A DNA stretch of 7,074 bases, taken from positions 1 through 7,074 of the forward strand of contig DATJGF010000193.1 of the NCBI GenBank assembly GCA_035495315.1, read 5' to 3'. This document shows positions 6,281 through 7,074 of the stretch, piece by piece. The notes beneath the pieces were generated by a model. That model did no database searches. It worked only from the letters and a program-made list of their open reading frames with translations, and was not told where the DNA came from. Origin of the DNA: DATJGF01 sp035495315 (GTDB lineage: Bacteria > Verrucomicrobiota > Verrucomicrobiia > Limisphaerales > UBA8199). A program made the translations under genes and the position numbers. Position 1 is the first letter of the stretch. Each line of letters begins with the position of its first letter.

Positions 6281-7074
6281 TCAGTAATGGATGTCGATGT
6301 GCGATGAATCTGTGGCAACGCCAACAAGTGTGATTTCCAAGTCAGCGCCAGCTGCTCCGTCTGTATTAGCTTGGATCAGCGTATCTGTGCCGTTGTTCGT
6401 CACCGTTACATCGGCTGATGTAATACCAAAGGCCGCGAAGTCGATGATGTCGTGGTTGTTGGGGGTGAAGCCAATTTGGAACTGGTAGATTTGGTCACCG
6501 CCGTCGACAGGAGAGTCGCTCGCGTTTGTGTACACAAATGTATCCTGTCCATCCCCGCCAATGAGTGCATCGGCACCGCCCAAGCCCTTGATTGTATCGC
6601 CGCCACCGGCACCAATAATGTAATCTGCCATAGTGCCACCGATGAGATTGTCGCCGCCACCGCGACCATCAATGATCGTGCCACTGCCGTTGCTGTCGTC
6701 CGCCGTTAACGTTTCTGCTCCGTTGCTCCCAATAAGCAGATTAAACGAGGTTGTGGCGCTGTCACCATCAAAGCTGTCAGTGGCCTTGACAGTCACACTT
6801 CCAGTGTACGTATGACTTCCGTTCAATCCGTCAAAGTTGACATCCAAATCACCAGTCGTGCTATCGATTGTAAGCACATCCACCGTCGTGTGCGTGCTGT
6901 CGTCCGTGAGCGTCGATGATGTCTTTTCGTACGTGAAAGACGGATTCGCATCGTCGGGGTCGGACGCTACAAAGTGCCCAATCGCCACGTCACCCGCTCC
7001 ATTGTCCTTGATGGTGGGGATGAATTCAATCGTTACATCATTGTCTGTGTGCGGGACGGAAGCATCATCATAAA
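6281..7074 (-). CDS. C-terminal part of a secreted RTX protein with cadherin-like domain (type I secretion substrate); cut by window edge
   Basis: The minus-strand frame is open from the right edge to a TGA at 6281-6283, showing 263 residues; the start lies outside the window. GTG at 6988 is an internal valine, and the frame reads on above it through DDASVPHTDNDVTIEF. The first part, from the right edge to about 6731, looks like a cadherin-like/VCBS-type Ig fold (FVASDPDDANPSFTYE, TGSVTVKATDSFDGD). Next, at about 6539-6667, is a short run of calcium-binding nonapeptides (GGGDNLIGG, GGGDTIKGL, GGADALIGG, DGQDTFVY), with one degenerate unit, TMADYIIGA. The final about 85 residues (GDQIYQFQIGF, HDIIDFAAFGI, ending IDIHY) resemble the C-terminal targeting region of type I substrates. 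The composition is acidic and Thr/Asp/Gly-rich with almost no cysteine. It is the first visible gene of the operon with exporter and adaptor. An adhesin-like or matrix role is plausible, but enzymatic domains could lie in the unseen N-terminal part. Confidence 0.88.
   Translation of the reverse strand, partial: YDDASVPHTDNDVTIEFIPTIKDNGAGDVAIGHFVASDPDDANPSFTYEKTSSTLTDDSTHTTVDVLTIDSTTGDLDVNFDGLNGSHTYTGSVTVKATDSFDGDSATTSFNLLIGSNGAETLTADDSNGSGTIIDGRGGGDNLIGGTMADYIIGAGGGDTIKGLGGADALIGGDGQDTFVYTNASDSPVDGGDQIYQFQIGFTPNNHDIIDFAAFGITSADVTVTNNGTDTLIQANTDGAAGADLEITLVGVATDSSHIDIHY

Noticed and set aside
6988..7074. Start of the RTX gene at GTG 6988
   Set aside because: The frame stays open to the window edge with cadherin-like sequence above this codon, so GTG 6988 is an internal valine.
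1..7074. tRNA genes, CRISPR arrays, toxin-antitoxin or phage-defence genes
   Set aside because: Nothing with a cloverleaf, regularly spaced direct repeats, or the relevant protein motifs was seen on either strand.

Overview
The window looks like a Bradyrhizobium-type alphaproteobacterium (order Rhizobiales). This rests on protein style and is not a database match. Two 8-stranded porins of the Omp25/Omp31/RopB kind carry the rhizobial patterns WTGWYIGANAG / WTGFYVGSNVG and LKAEYLYV. A non-coding stretch reads like the 'SALGQKQT' / 'SAFG' palindromic repeats scattered through Bradyrhizobium and Rhodopseudomonas genomes. All recognisable genes lie on the minus strand, so transcription runs from high to low coordinates.

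Right half (7074 to 3133): a type I secretion operon. It begins off the right edge with a secreted RTX protein, of which only the last 263 residues are visible: a cadherin-like domain, a short calcium-binding nonapeptide array and a C-terminal secretion-signal region. After an 86-nt gap holding a GC-rich hairpin comes a PrtD-type ABC exporter with every ATPase motif intact. It overlaps by four bases (ATGA) a HlyD/PrtE-type membrane fusion protein. The expected arrangement is an inner-membrane ABC pump and periplasmic adaptor exporting the RTX protein. The outer-membrane TolC-type channel is not in this window and is presumably encoded elsewhere.

Middle (3132 to 1505): a 237-nt gap, a beta-barrel porin with signal peptide (start best placed at 2895), then a small hydrophobic protein of unknown function (start best placed at 1912).

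Left part (1504 to 1): a 351-nt non-coding stretch with a degenerate dispersed repeat, possibly followed by a 3' scrap of an ABC substrate-binding-protein gene. Next come a second, diverged porin (start 1153) and, at the left edge, the first 55 codons of an adenylate-forming (AMP-binding) enzyme running off the window.

I found no convincing undescribed system. The items most worth a second look are the hairpin separating the RTX substrate from its exporter, the composite palindromic repeat, the edge-truncated AMP-binding enzyme, and the cysteine pairs placed in different regions of the two porins.
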